A stretch of DNA of 64,000 bases from Bailinhaonella thermotolerans (GCF_003594875.1 NZ_QZEY01000001.1:806001-870000); one strand, 5' to 3'; shown: positions 26,881-35,730, numbered from the stretch's first letter. A program made the numbers and translations. The notes: a model not told the origin generated them from the letters alone.

Positions 26881-27330
26881 ATGGATGACCGGGAGCGCCT
26901 GCTCGAACTGCTCGCCTCGATGCAGCGCGACCTGCTGCCGTCGCTGGTGCGCATGCACGAGCACGACGACCTGCGCATGCTGGACTCGGTCATCCTCCAG
27001 GTCCTGGAGCGGGGCGGCGCGCCGACCGTCAAGGAGCTGGCGGCCCTGATCGACCGATCGGTCTCGCGCACCAGCCGCATCCTCGACGACCTCGTGCGAC
27101 GCGGGCTGATCGAGCGCTACGAGGACGAGGCCGACCGCCGCGTGCGCCGCATCCGCATCAGCGCCGGGGGCGCCGAGACCCTCCGCAGGATCCGCGACCT
27201 GCGCATCGACGCCCAGATGGCGCTCTGGAACCGGCTCACCGAGGACGAGCGGGAGATCGTCCTCCAGTCCATGGAGATCTTCGCCAAGGCCGCGAGGAGG
27301 ATGCGGGATGAAGCTGATCGACCTGTCTGA
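26881..27330 (+). CDS. MarR-family transcriptional regulator
   Basis: The 149-residue product has the MarR winged helix: PTVKELAALIDRSVSRTSRILDDLVRRGLIERYEDEADRRVRRIRIS (helix-turn-helix and wing, about residues 45-95) flanked by dimerisation helices. Such proteins are small-molecule-responsive repressors. A palindrome lies just upstream and a 21-bp repeat array further up. It overlaps the following PEP-synthase-like gene by 23 bp, so both are co-transcribed and the regulator most likely controls that enzyme. The ATG start has only a GGGGTGG-type ribosome site. Confidence 0.85.
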   Translation: MDDRERLLELLASMQRDLLPSLVRMHEHDDLRMLDSVILQVLERGGAPTVKELAALIDRSVSRTSRILDDLVRRGLIERYEDEADRRVRRIRISAGGAETLRRIRDLRIDAQMALWNRLTEDEREIVLQSMEIFAKAARRMRDEADRPV

Positions 27331-29746
27331 GATCGACGCCACCATGATCGATCTGGTCGGCGGCAAGGCGGCCGGGCTCGGCGAGATGATCAGCGCGGGA
27401 GAACGCGTCCCCCCGGGATTCTGCCTGACCGTCGAGTCCTACAGGTCCCGCGACCTCCCGGAGAAGGAGCTGCTCGACGCCTACGAACGGCTCGGCGGCG
27501 GGCGCGTGGCCGTACGCTCCAGCGCCACCGCCGAGGACCTGCCCGAGGCCAGCTTCGCCGGGCAGCAGGACACCTTCCTCGGCGTCGAGGGCGCCGCCGC
27601 GCTGATCGAGGCGGTCCGCCGGTGCTGGGACTCCCTGCACACCGAGCGCGCCGTCGCCTACCGGGCCCACGCCGGCGTCGGCGACGCGGCGATGGCCGTG
27701 GTCGTCCAGCGCATGGTCGATCCCGTCGCCGCCGGCGTCCTGTTCACGGCCAACCCGATCACCGGCCGCCGCACCGAGATGGTCGTCGACGCCGCGCCCG
27801 GGCTCGGCACCGCCGTCGTCGAGGGCACCGTCGTCCCCGACCACTACGTCCTGGACCACCGGGCGGCCGCCGTACCCGAGGACGGCGGATGCCTGGACGC
27901 GGCGCGGCTGCGGGAACTGCGGGAGGCCGGGCTGCGGCTGCAGAGGCACTTCGGGTCGCCGCAGGACGTCGAGTGGGCGTTCGACGCGGACGGGGTGCTG
28001 TGGCTGCTGCAGTCCCGGCCGGTCACCACCTTGTTCCCGGCCCCGCCGGACACCGGCGACACGCGGCTCTACCTGGAGGTCGGCCACATCCAGGGGATGC
28101 TGCGGCCGATGACCCCGATGGGGGTGTCGCTGCTCAAGACGGGCTCGGGCATGTGGTTCCGGACCATGGGCGCCCGGATCGACCCGCGCGACCCGCTGCC
28201 CCGGCTGGTCCCCATCGGCGGGCGGCTCTACTTCGACCTGACCGACTTCATGCGCAGCGGGCCCCTGCGCAAGCGGCTGCCGGCCTCACTGGAGGTGTAC
28301 GGCCCGCGGGTCCGCCGCGCCGTCGAGCGGATGCTGGACGACCCGCGCTTCGCCCCCCGCCCCGGACTGCCGCTCCGCCTCGGCAACGCCGCACGGATGA
28401 CCGTACGGCTGGCGCCCGCCGCCGTCCTCGGCCTCACGCGGAGCCTGGCGCGGCCGGACGCCGCCCGCGCCGCGGCCTATCGCGCCCTTGAGGAGATCCG
28501 CCGCCGGACGACCCCGCCGGCCGGGCCGATGACGCCGGCCGAACGGCTCCGCTGGGTGACCGAGGAGTCCCAGCGGGCCGTCATGGGCCCGGAGATGATA
28601 CGGCTCATGTGGCCGCTGATCGCCGGGATGCTCGCCGGCGTCGCCCCGGCCGGGCTGCTCGACGGCGTCGCCACCGAGGCCGAGCTGGACACCGTCCTCG
28701 GCGGCATGCCGTACAACGTGACCACGGAGATGGATCTCGCGCTGTGGCGGGTCGCGGTGAACGCGCGCGAGCACCGGGAGCTGTTCCTGCACACCCCGCC
28801 CGGCGAGCTCGCCGCGCGGCACCTCGCCGGTGACCTCCCCGACATCGGCATGACCGCCTTCCTCGACCGGTACGGCCTGCGCGCGGCGGCCGAGATCGAC
28901 GTCGGCGTGCCCCGCTGGGAGGAGGACCCGGCGCCGCTGTTCGCCACGATCGCCAACTACCTGCGGGTGGACGACCCCGCCCAGGCCCCCGACCGGCGCT
29001 TCGCCCGGGCGGCGGCCAGGGCCGAGGAGATGGTCCGGACGCTGGCGCGGCGGGCCCCGCGCCGCCGTCCGGTGCGCGGGCGGCTCGCGGTGTTCCTCAT
29101 GCGCCGCTCGCGCCGGCTCACCGGCCTGCGGGAGATGGGGAAGTTCGCCTGGCTCCCGGCCCTTCAGCAGGCCCGCCGCCAGCTCCTGGCGGTCGGGGCC
29201 GACCTGGCCGCCCGGGGGCTGCTCGAACACCCCGGCGACATCATGTTCCTCGACCTGGCCGAGGCCCGCGCGGCCGTGCACCAGGGGGCCGACCACCGGG
29301 AGCTGGTCACGGCCCGGCGCGCCGAGTACGACCGGGAACTGCGGCGGCCCGTCGTGCCGGGCGCCCTGCTGTCCGACGGGACCGACGTGGAGGCGCTCGC
29401 CCCGCCCGACCCCGCCGGGGAGGGGGTCCTGACCGGGATGGCGGGAGCCGCCGGGCAGGCGACCGGCCGCGCCCGGGTGATCCTCGACCCGGCCGGCGCG
29501 CACATCGAACCCGGCGAGATCCTCGTCGCGCCCACCACGGACCCCGGCTGGACCCCGCTGTTCCTGACGACCGCCGGGCTGGTCACCGAGACGGGGTCGC
29601 CCGTCGCCCACGGCCCCACCGTCGCCCGCGAGTACGGCATCCCCGCCGTCATCTGTGTCCGCGACGCCACCCGCCGGATCAGGACCGGCCAGCTCATCAC
29701 GATCGACGGCGCCGCGGGCACCGTCCGCCTGGAACCCGCTCCCTGA
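27308..29746 (+). CDS. PEP synthase-like / rifampin phosphotransferase-type enzyme
   Basis: The 812-residue product has an N-terminal ATP-grasp (PEP/pyruvate-binding) domain (GGKAAGLGEMISAG, then RVAVRSSATAEDLPEASFAG and FTANPITG, to about residue 245), a large middle domain and a C-terminal swivelling phosphohistidine domain ending SPVAHGPTVAREYGIPAV with catalytic His768. This order, and a mostly helical middle domain in place of a TIM barrel, match rifampin phosphotransferases, which transfer the beta-phosphate of ATP to rifampicin and are widespread in actinomycetes. Other dikinase-like substrates are possible. GAGGAGG precedes the ATG. It is coupled to the MarR gene. It is somewhat shorter than classical rifampin phosphotransferases (around 865 residues). 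Confidence 0.75.
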   Translation: MKLIDLSEIDATMIDLVGGKAAGLGEMISAGERVPPGFCLTVESYRSRDLPEKELLDAYERLGGGRVAVRSSATAEDLPEASFAGQQDTFLGVEGAAALIEAVRRCWDSLHTERAVAYRAHAGVGDAAMAVVVQRMVDPVAAGVLFTANPITGRRTEMVVDAAPGLGTAVVEGTVVPDHYVLDHRAAAVPEDGGCLDAARLRELREAGLRLQRHFGSPQDVEWAFDADGVLWLLQSRPVTTLFPAPPDTGDTRLYLEVGHIQGMLRPMTPMGVSLLKTGSGMWFRTMGARIDPRDPLPRLVPIGGRLYFDLTDFMRSGPLRKRLPASLEVYGPRVRRAVERMLDDPRFAPRPGLPLRLGNAARMTVRLAPAAVLGLTRSLARPDAARAAAYRALEEIRRRTTPPAGPMTPAERLRWVTEESQRAVMGPEMIRLMWPLIAGMLAGVAPAGLLDGVATEAELDTVLGGMPYNVTTEMDLALWRVAVNAREHRELFLHTPPGELAARHLAGDLPDIGMTAFLDRYGLRAAAEIDVGVPRWEEDPAPLFATIANYLRVDDPAQAPDRRFARAAARAEEMVRTLARRAPRRRPVRGRLAVFLMRRSRRLTGLREMGKFAWLPALQQARRQLLAVGADLAARGLLEHPGDIMFLDLAEARAAVHQGADHRELVTARRAEYDRELRRPVVPGALLSDGTDVEALAPPDPAGEGVLTGMAGAAGQATGRARVILDPAGAHIEPGEILVAPTTDPGWTPLFLTTAGLVTETGSPVAHGPTVAREYGIPAVICVRDATRRIRTGQLITIDGAAGTVRLEPAP

Positions 29747-29834
29747 CGGGCACGGCCGCGGGCCCGGATCGCGGGTCGAACGCGATCAGGTCACGAAAGC
29801 CCCCGGGCGGGACCGTGTGGGTTAGCGTCGGCGC

Positions 29835-30701
29835 ATGGCGCTCGCCTCGATCCCCAGCCCGGCCGAGAGTGTCTGGCACCTGTGGTTCATCCCGATCCGG
29901 GCCTACGCGTTGTGCTTCATCGTCGCGATCGGCTTCGGCATCTGGCTGAGCGAACGCCGGTGGCGGGCCCGGGGCGGCGAGAAGGGCGCGATCACCGACA
30001 TCGCGTTCCCCGGGGTGATCTTCGGCCTGATCGGCGCCCGCCTCTACCACGTCATCACCGACTGGCAGATCTACTTCGGCCCCCGCGCGGTCAAGGAGCC
30101 CTACCGCGCCCTGTTCATCTGGGAGGGCGGCCTCAGCATCTGGGGCGCGGTCGCCCTGGGCGGGGTCGGCGTCTGGCTGGCCTGCCGCCGCCGCGGCCTG
30201 CCCCTCGGCGCCGTCGCCGACACGGTCGCCCCCGGCATCGCCTTCGGCCAGGCCATCGCCCGCTGGGGCAACTGGTTCAACCAGGAGCTGTACGGCGGCC
30301 CGACCACGCTCCCCTGGGGCCTGGAGATCGACCGCGCCCACGGCGGCGAGCCCGGAGTCCTCTACCACCCCACCTTCCTCTACGAATCCCTCTGGACCAC
30401 CGCCCTCGGCTTCGCCCTGATCCTCGCCGCCCGCCGCCCCGCGTTCGGCAACGGCCGCCTCTTCGCCCTCTACGTCGCCGGCTACACCGCGGGCCGCTTC
30501 TGGATCGAGGGCCTGCGCATCGACCCGGTGGGCGCCGTGGACCACGCGGTCACCTTCCTCACCCTCCGAATCAACCAATGGACCTCCCTGGCCCTGTTCC
30601 TCGCCGCCCTCCTCTACCTCCGACGAACCCACCCCGAGCCCACCGCGGAACCCGCGCCCCCGACCACGCAGGAGGCGACCAGCGGAACGAGCGAGGGGTG
30701 A
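29835..30701 (+). CDS. lgt: Prolipoprotein diacylglyceryl transferase
   Basis: The 288-residue integral membrane enzyme transfers diacylglycerol from phosphatidylglycerol to the lipobox cysteine of prolipoproteins. Visible family features are the WEGGLSIWGAVALGG segment, the Lgt signature ARWGNWFNQELYGGPTTLPWGLEI with its essential arginine, YHPTFLYESLW, and seven hydrophobic segments. The C-terminal tail is Pro/Thr-rich, as is usual in actinomycetes. The gene lies 88 bp after the PEP-synthase-like gene and probably has its own promoter. Substrates in this window would include the FKBP and sugar-binding lipoproteins. Confidence 0.93.
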   Translation: MALASIPSPAESVWHLWFIPIRAYALCFIVAIGFGIWLSERRWRARGGEKGAITDIAFPGVIFGLIGARLYHVITDWQIYFGPRAVKEPYRALFIWEGGLSIWGAVALGGVGVWLACRRRGLPLGAVADTVAPGIAFGQAIARWGNWFNQELYGGPTTLPWGLEIDRAHGGEPGVLYHPTFLYESLWTTALGFALILAARRPAFGNGRLFALYVAGYTAGRFWIEGLRIDPVGAVDHAVTFLTLRINQWTSLALFLAALLYLRRTHPEPTAEPAPPTTQEATSGTSEG

Positions 30702-30745
30702 CGGCCGCCGACCGGCCGACCCGCATGAGAGTCTTCGACGCCGTC

Positions 30746-31345
30746 TTACGAGGTCAGACGGGTGGCGATGGTGACTGCTCGGGTGGCGAGGTGGGTTAGG
30801 GCGGCTTTCACTGGGTCGGTCAGGGGGGTGTCGTTGGTGGGGCCGGTGACGTGGGAGACGCCGTAGGGGTTGCCGTCGGCGAACTTGAGGGGGTCGGTGT
30901 AGCCGGGCGGGACGATCAGGCCGCCGAAGTGGTAGATCGTGTTGTAGAGGGCGAGCAGGGTGCTCTCCTGGCCGCCGTGGGCGGTCATCGTCGAGGTGAA
31001 GCCGGCGTAGACCTTGTCGGCGAGGAGTCCCTGCTGCCACTGCGGGCCCAGCGTGTCGAGGAACTGCTTGAGCTGGCTGGCCACGTTGCCGTACCGGGTG
31101 GGGGTGCCGAAGAGGACGGCGTCGGCCCAGACGATGTCGTCGGGGGTGGCCTTGGGCTCGTTCTTGGTGTTGTCGAAGTGCTGGCTCCACGCCGCGTTGG
31201 AGGCGATCGCCTCCTCGGGCGCCAGCTCCGGCACCTGGCGCAACCGCGTCTGCGCCCCCGCGTCCTCCGCCGCCTGGACGATCAGCCGCGCCATCTGGTG
31301 GATCGTCCCGGTGGACGAGTAGTAGATGACAGAGACGTTGACCAT
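30746..31345 (-). CDS. wrbA: NAD(P)H:quinone oxidoreductase, WrbA type
   Basis: The 199-residue flavodoxin-like protein has the FMN phosphate-binding loop YYSSTGTIHQMA, the GTPTRYGNVASQLKQFLD loop contacting the isoalloxazine, and the WrbA-specific HGGQESTLLALYNTIYHFGGLIVPPGY segment. WrbA tetramers reduce quinones by two electrons and protect against redox stress. The ATG giving MVNVSVIYY is chosen over upstream codons because the beta-strand starts there and a GGGGGAAC ribosome site precedes it. It is a single gene, convergent with lgt. Confidence 0.92.
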   Translation of the reverse strand: MVNVSVIYYSSTGTIHQMARLIVQAAEDAGAQTRLRQVPELAPEEAIASNAAWSQHFDNTKNEPKATPDDIVWADAVLFGTPTRYGNVASQLKQFLDTLGPQWQQGLLADKVYAGFTSTMTAHGGQESTLLALYNTIYHFGGLIVPPGYTDPLKFADGNPYGVSHVTGPTNDTPLTDPVKAALTHLATRAVTIATRLTS

Positions 31346-31426
31346 GGTCGTTCCCCCCGTGGTGCCGTGACCTACGAGGGGGCGGTACCCCGTCGCGCCG
31401 GGACAACCCCTCACCTGCGCTTTCGC

Positions 31427-31516
31427 ACCGTACGGCGCGGCGCCCGGCCGTACGGCGAGGCGGGCGGCCGCGCCGTATGCCTGGGCGGCGGCTGCGCCGT
31501 ACGGCGGGCGGGGTGG
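31427..31516. repeat. GTACGGC-family repeats
   Basis: CCGTACGGCG or CCGTATGCC occurs four times in this stretch between the wrbA start and the antiporter stop. Spacing is less regular than in the other arrays. Confidence 0.6.
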
Positions 31517-32677
31517 TCAGGCGCGTTTGGCGATGGCGGTGATGAGGGGCTGGACCAGGCGGGCGGCGAGGGGGCCGAAGGCCGCGAGGATGAGGACGTA
31601 GGTGGCGGCGAGCGGGCCCAGGTCGGGGTGGGCGCCCGCGGCCACGGCCAGGCCGGCGATGACGATGTTGAACTCGCCGCGGGGGATCAGGGCGATCCCG
31701 GCCCGGGCGCGACCGGCGCGGGCGATGCCGGCGCGGCGGGCGGCGTACGCGCCGGTAGCCAGCTTGGTGATCATGCTGACGAAGGCCAGGAGGGCGGCCA
31801 GGGCGGCCACCGGGGGGATCTTGGAGGGGTCGGTCTGGAGGCCGAAGAAGACGAAGAAGACGGCGGCGAACAGGTCGCGTAACGGGGCCAGCAGGGCCTG
31901 GGCCTCGTGGGCGAGCTCGCCGGACAGCGCGATGCCCACGAGGAACGCGCCCACCGCGGCGGACACCTGGAGCTGCTGGGCCACCCCGGCGACCAGCAGC
32001 GCCAGGCCGATCACCTTCAACAGCAGGACCTCGCTGTTCGGGCTGGCCACGAACGCCTCGATGAAGCGGCCGTAGCGGAGGGCCACGAGCAGGACGACGC
32101 TGACCGTGCCGAGCGCGATGGCGACCGTGACCGCGCCCGCGGCCAGGCTCAGGCCGGACAGCATGGCGGTCAGGATCGGCAGGTACACCGCCATCGTCAG
32201 GTCCTCGAAGACCAGCAGCGACAGCACGACGGGGGTCTCGCGGTTGCCGATCCAGCCCAGGTCGGACAGCACCTTGGCGGTGATGCCCGAGGAGGTGGCG
32301 TAGGTGACGCCGGCCATGGCGACGGCGGCGACCGGCCCCCAGCCGAGCAGGAGCGCGGCGATCGCGCCGGGCGCGGCGTTGAGCACCAGGTCCACCAGGC
32401 CCGCGCGGGCGTTGCCCTTGAGGCTGGTGACGAGCTCGTCGGCGTTGTACTCCAGGCCCAGCGTGAGCAGCAGCAGGATGACGCCCAGCTCGGCGCCGGT
32501 GGCGATGAACTCCTCGCTCGTGGCCAGGGGCAGGATGCCGCCGGTGCCGAACGCCAGCCCGGCGATCAGGTAGAGCGGGATGGGTGAGATCCCGGCGCGC
32601 AGGGCGAGCGCCCCGAGCACGCCGAGACCGAGGAGGACCGCACCGAATTCAAGGAAGAGGATGGCCGTGTGGTGCAC
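31517..32677 (-). CDS. khtU: K+/H+ antiporter membrane subunit, KhtU-like
   Basis: The 386-residue permease is a CPA2 family member with about 12 hydrophobic segments. Family features include ISPIPLYLIAGLAFG, GVILLLLTLGLEYN, ATSSGITAKVLSDLG and LLVFEDLTMAVYLPIL, the last holding the conserved acidic residue of helix 5. It lacks the long C-terminal RCK domain of KefB; instead a separate RCK protein gene lies five bases upstream. That split arrangement matches KhtT/KhtU of Bacillus, which expels K+ in exchange for H+. The GTG start and gene spacing indicate translational coupling. Confidence 0.82.
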   Translation of the reverse strand: MHHTAILFLEFGAVLLGLGVLGALALRAGISPIPLYLIAGLAFGTGGILPLATSEEFIATGAELGVILLLLTLGLEYNADELVTSLKGNARAGLVDLVLNAAPGAIAALLLGWGPVAAVAMAGVTYATSSGITAKVLSDLGWIGNRETPVVLSLLVFEDLTMAVYLPILTAMLSGLSLAAGAVTVAIALGTVSVVLLVALRYGRFIEAFVASPNSEVLLLKVIGLALLVAGVAQQLQVSAAVGAFLVGIALSGELAHEAQALLAPLRDLFAAVFFVFFGLQTDPSKIPPVAALAALLAFVSMITKLATGAYAARRAGIARAGRARAGIALIPRGEFNIVIAGLAVAAGAHPDLGPLAATYVLILAAFGPLAARLVQPLITAIAKRA

Positions 32678-32682
32678 GCGGC

Positions 32683-33165
32683 CTAACCCTGGGAGAAGAT
32701 GTCGGCGACGGCGGCGGTGCTCTCCGGGCTGCCCACGACGACCACGATGTCGCCGGGTGCCAGCGCGAACTCCGGCCCGGGGCTGGCGGACACCTGCCCG
32801 GCGCGGACCACGGCGACGATGGAGGCGCCCGTGCGGGTGCGCACGCGCGCGTCGCCCATGGGCCGGCCGGCGTACGGCGTGCCGGCCAGGATCGGCAGTT
32901 GCAGGCTCACCAGGCCCTCGACGTCGCGGTGCAGGGCGTTCAGGCGCTGCACGATGCGGGGCGCGCCGAGCAGCTCGACGAGGGCGTCGGCCTCCTCGTC
33001 GTTGAGCTTGACGACCTCGCAGGCGCGGTCGGGATCGTCGGGATCGTAGATCACGAGGTCGCGCCGCCCGGTCCGGTGGGACACCACGCCGATGCGGCGG
33101 CCGTCCCGCGTCGCGAACTCGTGCCGCAACCCGATCCCCGGCAGAACCGTCTGCTCGACCTCCAC
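32683..33165 (-). CDS. khtT: RCK_C (TrkA-C) regulatory subunit, KhtT-like
   Basis: The 160-residue cytoplasmic protein has an N-terminal domain (EVEQTVLPGIGLRHEFATRDG) typical of KhtT-like subunits and a C-terminal TrkA-C fold (about 80-158: LQLPILAGTPYAGRPMGDARVRTRTGASIVAV, then ALAPGDIVVVVGSP). KhtT-type subunits gate the antiporter in response to pH and nucleotides such as c-di-AMP. The GTG start is chosen because GGAGGAG lies about eight bases upstream and alignable sequence begins there. It is the first gene of the antiporter operon. Confidence 0.8.
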   Translation of the reverse strand: MEVEQTVLPGIGLRHEFATRDGRRIGVVSHRTGRRDLVIYDPDDPDRACEVVKLNDEEADALVELLGAPRIVQRLNALHRDVEGLVSLQLPILAGTPYAGRPMGDARVRTRTGASIVAVVRAGQVSASPGPEFALAPGDIVVVVGSPESTAAVADIFSQG

Positions 33166-33184
33166 CGCGCCGCTCCTCCCCCGC

Positions 33185-33196
33185 TCATACGTATGA
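33185..33196. promoter_or_regulatory. 12-bp palindrome upstream of khtT
   Basis: TCATACGTATGA is a perfect palindrome in an otherwise GC-rich gap, 19 bp before the khtT start and directly upstream of its ribosome site. It may be an operator, or it may overlap the -10 element of the operon. Confidence 0.4.
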
Positions 33197-33330
33197 CGTC
33201 CCCCCGAACCTACCAACGCCCAGCCCAGCCCGCGTACACCCCCGAGCGGCCCACCCTCGTACGGCTCCCGCCGGCCCCACAAGGCGTCCCGCGCCCCTCC
33301 CGCGCGGGGACGGCCGGCCCCCGTCCCGCG

Positions 33331-34230
33331 TCAGGCGGGGGTGAGGACCTTGACGACGCCCGGCACCACGGTGCACGTGAGGGGGGCGGGGGTGATGCGC
33401 TCGCCGTCGGCGTAGGCGATCACGCCGGGGGCCTCCAGGGCCACGTGGCGGGCCTGGTAGGTGGTGACCGACGGGTGGGAGGTGTGGGTGCCGGTGTAGA
33501 TGCGAGGGAAGTTGCGGACGAGGTCCCACGCCGTGCCCGCCTTGATCACGCAGACGTCGAGGAGGCCGTCGTCGGGGCGGGCGGCGGGGCAGACGCGCAT
33601 GCCCCCGCCGTACATGGAGGTGTTGCCGACGGCGACGAGCGCGGCCTCGGTCTCGATCTTCTCGCCGTCGAGGGTGATCGTGTACGGGATCGGGCGCAGG
33701 CGGGCGAGTTCGGCCAGGGTGGCGGCGGCGTAGCGGGCGCGCCCGCGCGGGAAGGCCATGCGGTTGGCGCGCTCGTTGACCCTGGCGTCGAAACCGCACG
33801 CGGCGACGCTGAGGAACCACTCGCCCTCGTGGTCCCCGGCCTGCGGGCGGATGCGGGCGGCGTCGAGCTCGCGGACGTGCCCGGCGCTGACGATGCGGGC
33901 CGCGGCGGCGGGGTCGCGCACGGGGACGCCGAGGGCGGCGGCGATGTCGTTCCCGGTCCCGGCCGGGATGATCCCGAGGGGCGTGTCGGTGCCGGCGACC
34001 GCCTGGAGGGCGAGGTGGGCCAGGCCGTCCCCGCCCAGGACCACCAGGGCCTCGCAGTGCTCGGCGACCGCCATGCAGGCCAGTTCCAGCGTCTCGCCGG
34101 GATCGTGGCCGCGCAGCACGGACACCTCGGCCCCGCGGGCGCGCAGGGCCCGCACGAGCGGGGCGAGCAGACGGAGGCCGCGGCCACCGCCCGCGGAGGG
34201 GTTCACCAGGACAGCGATCTCACGGGCCAC
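33331..34230 (-). CDS. Diacylglycerol kinase-family lipid kinase
   Basis: The 299-residue product shows the DAGK catalytic signature: VLVNPSAGGGRG, VVLGGDGLAHLALQAVAGTDTPLGIIPAGTGNDIAAALGVP (GGDG nucleotide loop and PxGTGND), and a C-terminal beta domain with LDVCVIKAGT and IAYADGERI. The enzyme phosphorylates diacylglycerol or a related lipid at the membrane, feeding phospholipid recycling. The GTG start is a few residues before the first strand. Actinobacterial genomes often place this gene directly after tatC, as here (34 bp gap), so it is likely part of the tat transcript. Confidence 0.88.
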   Translation of the reverse strand: MAREIAVLVNPSAGGGRGLRLLAPLVRALRARGAEVSVLRGHDPGETLELACMAVAEHCEALVVLGGDGLAHLALQAVAGTDTPLGIIPAGTGNDIAAALGVPVRDPAAAARIVSAGHVRELDAARIRPQAGDHEGEWFLSVAACGFDARVNERANRMAFPRGRARYAAATLAELARLRPIPYTITLDGEKIETEAALVAVGNTSMYGGGMRVCPAARPDDGLLDVCVIKAGTAWDLVRNFPRIYTGTHTSHPSVTTYQARHVALEAPGVIAYADGERITPAPLTCTVVPGVVKVLTPA

Positions 34231-34264
34231 GCCCGGAACATATCCGGAGAAAGCCTCGAACGGG

Positions 34265-35113
34265 CTAGGGCGTTCCCAAATCGATAGGTGACGCCTCGTC
34301 GTCGTCCAGCCCGGAGTAGTCCTCGCCCTTGGGCTTGCGCCGGTCGCGGAGGAACATGAACAGCTCGGCGGCGAAGAAGAGCCCCACCATCGGGATCGCC
34401 AGCACGAGCATGCCGAACGGGTCGGTGGTCGGGGTGGCGACCGCGCCGAACACGAACATCAGGAAGATGATCAGCGCCCGGTTCTTCTTCACCTTCTCGT
34501 GCGGCAGCACGCCGATCAGGTTGAGGAACACCAGGAACAGCGGCAGCTCGAAGGACACGCCGAAGATCAGCAGCATGCCCAGCGTGAAGCCGAGGTACTC
34601 GTCCATCCCGATCAGGGGTTTGACCATGTCGGGGGCGAACCCCAGCATGATCGCCAGGCCCTTGTCGAGGATGGCGTAGGCCAGCGCCGCGCCCGCCACG
34701 AACAGCGGCACGGCGATCAGCATGAACGCGACGGTGTAGCGCCGCTCGTTCTGATAGAGACCCGGGGTGACGAACGCCCAGATCTGGTAGATCCAGATCG
34801 GCGCCGCGATCACGAGACCGAAGATCGCCGCGATCTTGATGTTGATCAGGAAGGCGTCGAACGGGTTGTGGAAGTACAGCTCGCACGTGCCGTTCTTGGT
34901 CACCGTCTGGGGCAACTGGCAGTACGGCTGGACGAGGAAGTCCCACAGCGTGTCGAAGAAGACGAACCCGATGACGGCGCCCAGCACCAGGCCGAGCACC
35001 GACTTGACCAGTCGCCCGCGCAGCTCGCGCAGGTGCTCGATCAGCGGCATGCGGCCGTCGGGGCTCGCCGCGCTGCGGCCTTTGCCCAGACGCGGCAGCT
35101 TCAGCGACACCAT
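34265..35113 (-). CDS. tatC: Sec-independent translocase subunit TatC
   Basis: The 282-residue membrane protein has the TatC hallmarks: MPLIEHLRELRGRLVKSVLGLV at the N-terminus, where the twin-arginine signal is recognised, FHNPFDAFLINIKIAA, WAFVTPGLYQNERR and FGVSFELPLFLVFLN with the conserved glutamate, and six hydrophobic segments. It receives folded twin-arginine substrates and assembles with TatA. It follows tatA by 51 bp on the same strand. The acidic C-terminal tail is usual in actinobacteria. Confidence 0.96.
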   Translation of the reverse strand: MVSLKLPRLGKGRSAASPDGRMPLIEHLRELRGRLVKSVLGLVLGAVIGFVFFDTLWDFLVQPYCQLPQTVTKNGTCELYFHNPFDAFLINIKIAAIFGLVIAAPIWIYQIWAFVTPGLYQNERRYTVAFMLIAVPLFVAGAALAYAILDKGLAIMLGFAPDMVKPLIGMDEYLGFTLGMLLIFGVSFELPLFLVFLNLIGVLPHEKVKKNRALIIFLMFVFGAVATPTTDPFGMLVLAIPMVGLFFAAELFMFLRDRRKPKGEDYSGLDDDEASPIDLGTP

Positions 35114-35164
35114 CGAGCCGTCCTTGTCTTCCCGTCATGTCTCAGGCTGGTGGCGGTGTCAGGC

Positions 35165-35485
35165 TCAGCGGCGCTGCTGGTCGCGCTGGGCGTCCGACAC
35201 CGGGACACCGTTGACCACGGCGTCGGCCGGCTGCTGGGGCGCGGCGGGCTGCGGCGCGGCGGCGGGAAGCTGCTGCGGCGCGGCGGGCGCGGCCTGAGCC
35301 TGCGGGGCGGCCGGCTGGGCCGTGGGCTGGTCGTCGTCGGACGTCATCGACTTGGTCTCGGCCTTGAAGATCCGCAGGGACCGGCCGAGCGCACGCGCCG
35401 TGTCCGGCAGCTTCTTGGCGCCGAACAGCAGCACGATGATGAGCCCGATGATGATCAGCTCGGGGGCTCCCAGGTTGAACGGCAT
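35165..35485 (-). CDS. tatA: Twin-arginine translocase pore subunit TatA
   Basis: The 106-residue protein starts [34 protein letters not shown]: a short transmembrane helix, the FGAKKLP hinge and an amphipathic helix, exactly as in TatA. The C-terminal half is an Ala/Gln/Pro-rich tail. GGAAG precedes the ATG, and an AT-rich TTTTATAAGG just upstream could hold the -10 region. TatA oligomers form the passage for folded proteins with TatC. Confidence 0.96.
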   Translation of the reverse strand: MPFNLGAPELIIIGLIIVLLFGAKKLPDTARALGRSLRIFKAETKSMTSDDDQPTAQPAAPQAQAAPAAPQQLPAAAPQPAAPQQPADAVVNGVPVSDAQRDQQRR

Positions 35486-35550
35486 GACACTTCCTTATAA
35501 AAGGCCGGGGTTAACCTCAGCACCGATCGTACGCTCCCGCGCGGGCAGCA

Positions 35551-35730
35551 TCATCCCTCGCGGTGTTGAATCGTGCTCTTCAACGTAGATTGTTTGACTT
35601 CAAGCAGATCCCGCGTCCGCTGGATTTCACGTCCCAGTCCCCGCACGGCCACGAAGACGCGCACGGACGCCACGCCGATCACCACCAGCCCGGCGGTGGC
35701 CAGTACGAGGAACACGATCGCCCAGGTCAC
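35551..35730 (-). CDS. Small membrane/coiled-coil protein of the tat locus
   Basis: A GTG-started frame of 59 residues reads MTWAIVFLVLATAGLVVIGV at its N-terminus, a single transmembrane helix of about 22 residues, then RGLGREIQRTRDLLEVKQSTL, an amphipathic, coiled-coil-like tail. It lies 65 bp upstream of tatA, on the same strand and between pafC and tatA, where I recall comparable small proteins in related actinomycetes. Its codon use is normal. Function unknown; a TatB-like or membrane-tether role is only a guess. Confidence 0.65.
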   Translation of the reverse strand: MTWAIVFLVLATAGLVVIGVASVRVFVAVRGLGREIQRTRDLLEVKQSTLKSTIQHREG

